NCBI GenBank assembly: GCA_002717285.1
Contig: PBDF01000008.1
Location: 17,649 to 34,114 of the forward strand
DNA: 16,466 bases
From: Magnetovibrio sp.
GTDB lineage: Bacteria; Pseudomonadota; Alphaproteobacteria; Rhodospirillales_A; JABHCV01
Direction of reading: 5' to 3'
The position numbers and the translations under genes are program-made. The notes beneath the pieces are model-generated. The model did not search any database. It worked only from the letters and a program-made list of their open reading frames with translations, and was not told where the DNA came from. Numbering within the stretch: the stretch's first letter is position 1; the number at the start of each line of letters is the position of its first letter. Shown piece after piece: positions 13,655 through 16,466 of the stretch.

Positions 13655-16411
13655 ATGGAACAGATTTTAAAAAAAGTCCCAAAGCAACGCGATATAATCG
13701 GTCGTAGAGATTTATATGCACGTTTCGAAAAAATGGCGGCTTGGTCTGGTATCTCAAATCGAAACCGCAAAGAGGTTCTGACTATTTTTAAAGAGGCCTT
13801 AGCTGATGGTAACAAAGAGATACGTAGACGGTTTGAAAAGGACAATGCTAAAGGAATTGAAACCGTTCGCGCACAAGCTTTTTTGACAGATCAATTAATC
13901 CGTGTCTTATACGACGTTGTTGTCACCTACATTTATCCTATTCCAAATGCGACTAAGGGTGAACAAATTTCAATTGTTGCTACGGGCGGATATGGTCGTA
14001 GTGAGCTAGCTCCTTTCTCAGATTTGGATTTGATGTTTTTGCTTAATTATAAACGCACCCCACGCACTGAGCAGATTATAGAATACATGCTTTATATTTT
14101 ATGGGATTTGGGACTTAAGGTTGGCCATGCTACCCGTTCAATAGACGAGGCAGTAAAGCTTTCGAGAGACGATTTAACTATTCGCACTTCCCTACTAGAA
14201 GCCCGGTTTTTGTGGGGTGACGAGCAACTTTACCGACACTTCAAAAAAATTTTTTTTGCTGATATTTGCTCATCATCCAGTTCTACCTTTGTCGAAGCTA
14301 AGTTGAGCGAGCGGGATGAAAGGCATGAACGTATGGGCGACACCCGTTATGTTTTGGAGCCGAACATAAAAGAGGGTAAAGGAGGACTGCGTGATTTACA
14401 CACTTTAGGCTGGATAGCCAAATATCTCTATCAAGTTGATGACGTATCTAATTTAGTTGAAAAAGGTATTTTTACTAAACGCGATGCAAAGCGTTTTGTT
14501 AAAGCTCACAATTTTTTGTGTACCGTTCGTAATCATTTGCATTATTTGTCTGGGCGTTCGGAAGAGCGACTGATTTTTAATGTTCAAAGTGAGCTTGCTC
14601 AGCGAATGGCGTATAAAGATCACGCCGGTACGCGTGGGGTTGAGCGATTTATGAAGCATTATTTTCTTACAGCTAAAGACGTTGGAAACCTTACTCGAAT
14701 AATTTGTGCGGTTCTTGAGGCTAAACATAAGAAGCGTCGTTTTCACATTCCTAAATTGTCTTTCAAGCGACAAAATGTTAATGGCTTTATTATTGATGGC
14801 AACCGACTAAACTTAAAAAGTGATGATTCCCTGAAGAAGAAACCACTGAAGCTTTTGACCTTATTTTATGAGGCCCAACGTCTTGACTTGGATATTCATC
14901 CAAACGCATTACGGGTTGTCACTCAGTCCCTGAGTTTAATTAAAAAAACTATGCGAATGAATTCTGAGGCCAACAGGATTTTTATGGCCATGCTGACTTC
15001 AAAAAAGGACCCTGAACTTACTCTTAAACGTATGAATGAAGCAGGCGTTTTAGGCCGCTTTATTCCTGAATTTGAGCGGGTTGTTGCACAAATGCAATAT
15101 GATATGTATCACGTTTATACAGTTGATGAGCATACTATACGAGCAATTGGAGTTTTATCGCAGATTGAAAGAGGTTTTCTTTTGGAGGAGTTGCCAGTTG
15201 TAAGTTCTCTTGTCCTTGAGGTTCAGTCACGTAGTGTACTTTTCTTAGCTGTATTGATGCACGACATAGCCAAGGGCCGTGGTGGCGATCATGCTGAGAT
15301 TGGTAGTTTGATAGCTTTAAAGCTTTGCCCAAGACTCGGTCTTAGCGAGGATGAAACAGAAATGGTTTCGTGGCTTGTTAGGTATCATTTAGCAATGAGT
15401 AATACTGCTTTCAAACGAGACGTTGATGACCCAAAGACAATTAGTGATTTTGTCGAGTTAGTGCATTCTCCTGAACGTCTACGCCTTCTTTTTATTTTAA
15501 CAGTTTGTGATATCCGTGCCGTTGGCCCTGGAGTTTGGAATGGTTGGAAAGCAAAGTTATTGCGTAACCTTTATTACAATGCTCAGGAGCATATTGGTGG
15601 AAAAATTCATGGTGAGGCTCACTTTAATAGGGTAGCCCTCGCTAAGGAGAAATTAAGAAAATTACTCCCAGATTGGAGTGACAAAGAACTAGAGGCACAC
15701 ATCGCAAAAGGCTACGACGATTACTGGCTTAGCTATGATGCCACATCACATGCGCATCACGCCTGCATTGTTTCTGAGGCAGACAGAAAAGGTCAGGATA
15801 TTACAATTGTAGATCGGGTTGACGTAGAGCGTGAGGTTAGCGAGGTTGTCATCTATACTCATGATCATCCAGGAGTTTTTGCACAGATTGCGGGTGCTAT
15901 GTCATTGACCAATGCAACCATTCTTGATGCAAGAATCTCTACATTAGCGCATGGTATGGCCCTTGACACTTTTTGGATTCAGGACATTACTGGTGGCCCG
16001 TTCAAGAAGAAAGAGAGTTTGAAGCGTTTAAAAGGAAGAATCAGAGATTCTTTGAACGGCAATCTACAGCCCTCAAAAGAGCTTAAGAAAGTTCTCAACC
16101 AATCAATGTTGAATCGAACACGTGTCTTTAAGGTCCCGCCAAGGGTTCTAATTGATAACACAGTAAGTGCAAAATACACGGTCATTGAGGTCAATGGTCG
16201 TGACCGTTTGGGCTTTCTTAATGATGCGACGGAAGCTCTTACAGGCTTGGGTCTACAAATAGCTTCGGCTCATATCTCAACTTATGGTGAGCAGGTTGTC
16301 GATGTATTTTATGTTAAAGACGTCTTCGGGCTGCGTGTTGAGCACGAGGGCAAAATCACCCAAATCAAACGTGCACTCCTGGAGGCTATTGAACCAACAA
16401 CAGGCATTTAG
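13655..16411 (+). CDS. glnD: Bifunctional PII uridylyltransferase/uridylyl-removing enzyme GlnD
   Basis: 918 residues, full length. The N-terminal nucleotidyltransferase domain has GGYGRSELAPFSDLDL (111-126) with metal-binding Asp123 and Asp125. A helical GlnD-type linker follows (EGKGGLRDLHTL). The HD hydrolase domain carries His536-Asp537 in HDIAKGRGGDHAEIG and performs de-uridylylation. Two C-terminal ACT domains at about 725-800 (VVIYTHDHPGVFAQIAGAM) and 838-912 (VIEVNGRDRLGFLNDATEAL) sense glutamine. GlnD adds UMP to PII proteins under low glutamine and removes it under high glutamine, controlling glutamine synthetase and Ntr signalling. The ATG is 2 bp after the mutS stop with only a weak A-rich ribosome site, so it is co-transcribed and probably coupled. 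mutS-glnD adjacency is typical of alphaproteobacteria, where murJ often follows; only 55 bases remain here and no start is visible. Confidence 0.97.
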   Translation: MEQILKKVPKQRDIIGRRDLYARFEKMAAWSGISNRNRKEVLTIFKEALADGNKEIRRRFEKDNAKGIETVRAQAFLTDQLIRVLYDVVVTYIYPIPNATKGEQISIVATGGYGRSELAPFSDLDLMFLLNYKRTPRTEQIIEYMLYILWDLGLKVGHATRSIDEAVKLSRDDLTIRTSLLEARFLWGDEQLYRHFKKIFFADICSSSSSTFVEAKLSERDERHERMGDTRYVLEPNIKEGKGGLRDLHTLGWIAKYLYQVDDVSNLVEKGIFTKRDAKRFVKAHNFLCTVRNHLHYLSGRSEERLIFNVQSELAQRMAYKDHAGTRGVERFMKHYFLTAKDVGNLTRIICAVLEAKHKKRRFHIPKLSFKRQNVNGFIIDGNRLNLKSDDSLKKKPLKLLTLFYEAQRLDLDIHPNALRVVTQSLSLIKKTMRMNSEANRIFMAMLTSKKDPELTLKRMNEAGVLGRFIPEFERVVAQMQYDMYHVYTVDEHTIRAIGVLSQIERGFLLEELPVVSSLVLEVQSRSVLFLAVLMHDIAKGRGGDHAEIGSLIALKLCPRLGLSEDETEMVSWLVRYHLAMSNTAFKRDVDDPKTISDFVELVHSPERLRLLFILTVCDIRAVGPGVWNGWKAKLLRNLYYNAQEHIGGKIHGEAHFNRVALAKEKLRKLLPDWSDKELEAHIAKGYDDYWLSYDATSHAHHACIVSEADRKGQDITIVDRVDVEREVSEVVIYTHDHPGVFAQIAGAMSLTNATILDARISTLAHGMALDTFWIQDITGGPFKKKESLKRLKGRIRDSLNGNLQPSKELKKVLNQSMLNRTRVFKVPPRVLIDNTVSAKYTVIEVNGRDRLGFLNDATEALTGLGLQIASAHISTYGEQVVDVFYVKDVFGLRVEHEGKITQIKRALLEAIEPTTGI

Positions 16412-16466
16412 GTAGATAAAATAGAAAAAAAGAGAATAAAACTTAAACGAATAGCGATTCAAGCCC

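Noticed and set aside
16412..16466. Start of a downstream gene such as murJ
   Set aside because: No ATG, GTG or TTG is present on the plus strand in these 55 bases, so no coding start can be supported.
1..16466. Mobile element, defence system, biosynthetic cluster, CRISPR array or riboswitch
   Set aside because: Nearly all the DNA is occupied by intact housekeeping or envelope genes. No transposase, integrase, repeat array or long conserved leader was seen.

Overview
The window is ordinary, densely packed chromosomal DNA, most likely from an AT-rich alphaproteobacterium. The evidence for that is the order dnaK-dnaJ-dapB (then nth), a mutS-glnD pair, a two-ACT-domain GlnD, a bactofilin, and a PfkB-type adenosine kinase of the kind common in this class. 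The lineage is inferred from gene content and order only; no rRNA or tRNA was seen. Base composition looks AT-rich and uniform throughout. I saw no insertion sequence, integrase, phage gene, CRISPR array or other sign of recent transfer.

Layout. (1) 1-3354, plus strand: the 3' end of dnaK (its start lies outside the window), dnaJ, dapB and nth, spaced 12 to 90 bp apart. These cover protein folding, lysine/diaminopimelate synthesis and base excision repair. (2) 3344-5057, minus strand: a translationally coupled three-gene set transcribed in the order EI24/CysZ-like membrane protein, bactofilin, small lipoprotein. All three products point to the cell envelope. The last gene converges on nth with an 11-bp tail overlap. 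(3) 5058-5214: a short divergent control region with back-to-back candidate promoters. (4) 5215-8034, plus strand: adenosine kinase, followed with no gap by typA/bipA, a ribosome-associated GTPase. (5) 8035-8399: the only long gene-free stretch, AT-rich, with small inverted repeats. (6) 8400-10698: an AmpG-family MFS permease (plus) and a GT9/heptosyltransferase-like glycosyltransferase (minus), whose 3' ends overlap by 41 bp. (7) 10699-10925: a divergent regulatory region. (8) 10926-16411, plus strand: mutS and glnD, 2 bp apart, covering mismatch repair and nitrogen (PII) signalling. The last 55 bases hold no recognisable start.

Most products are conserved housekeeping proteins with intact catalytic motifs. 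I found no convincing new biological system. The points most worth a second look are the envelope trio with its revised bactofilin start, the tight divergent promoter pair at 5117-5178, the antisense overlap of the AmpG-like and GT9 genes, the unspaced adenosine kinase-TypA junction without a Shine-Dalgarno, and a short inverted-repeat motif shared upstream of the AmpG-like and GT9 genes.
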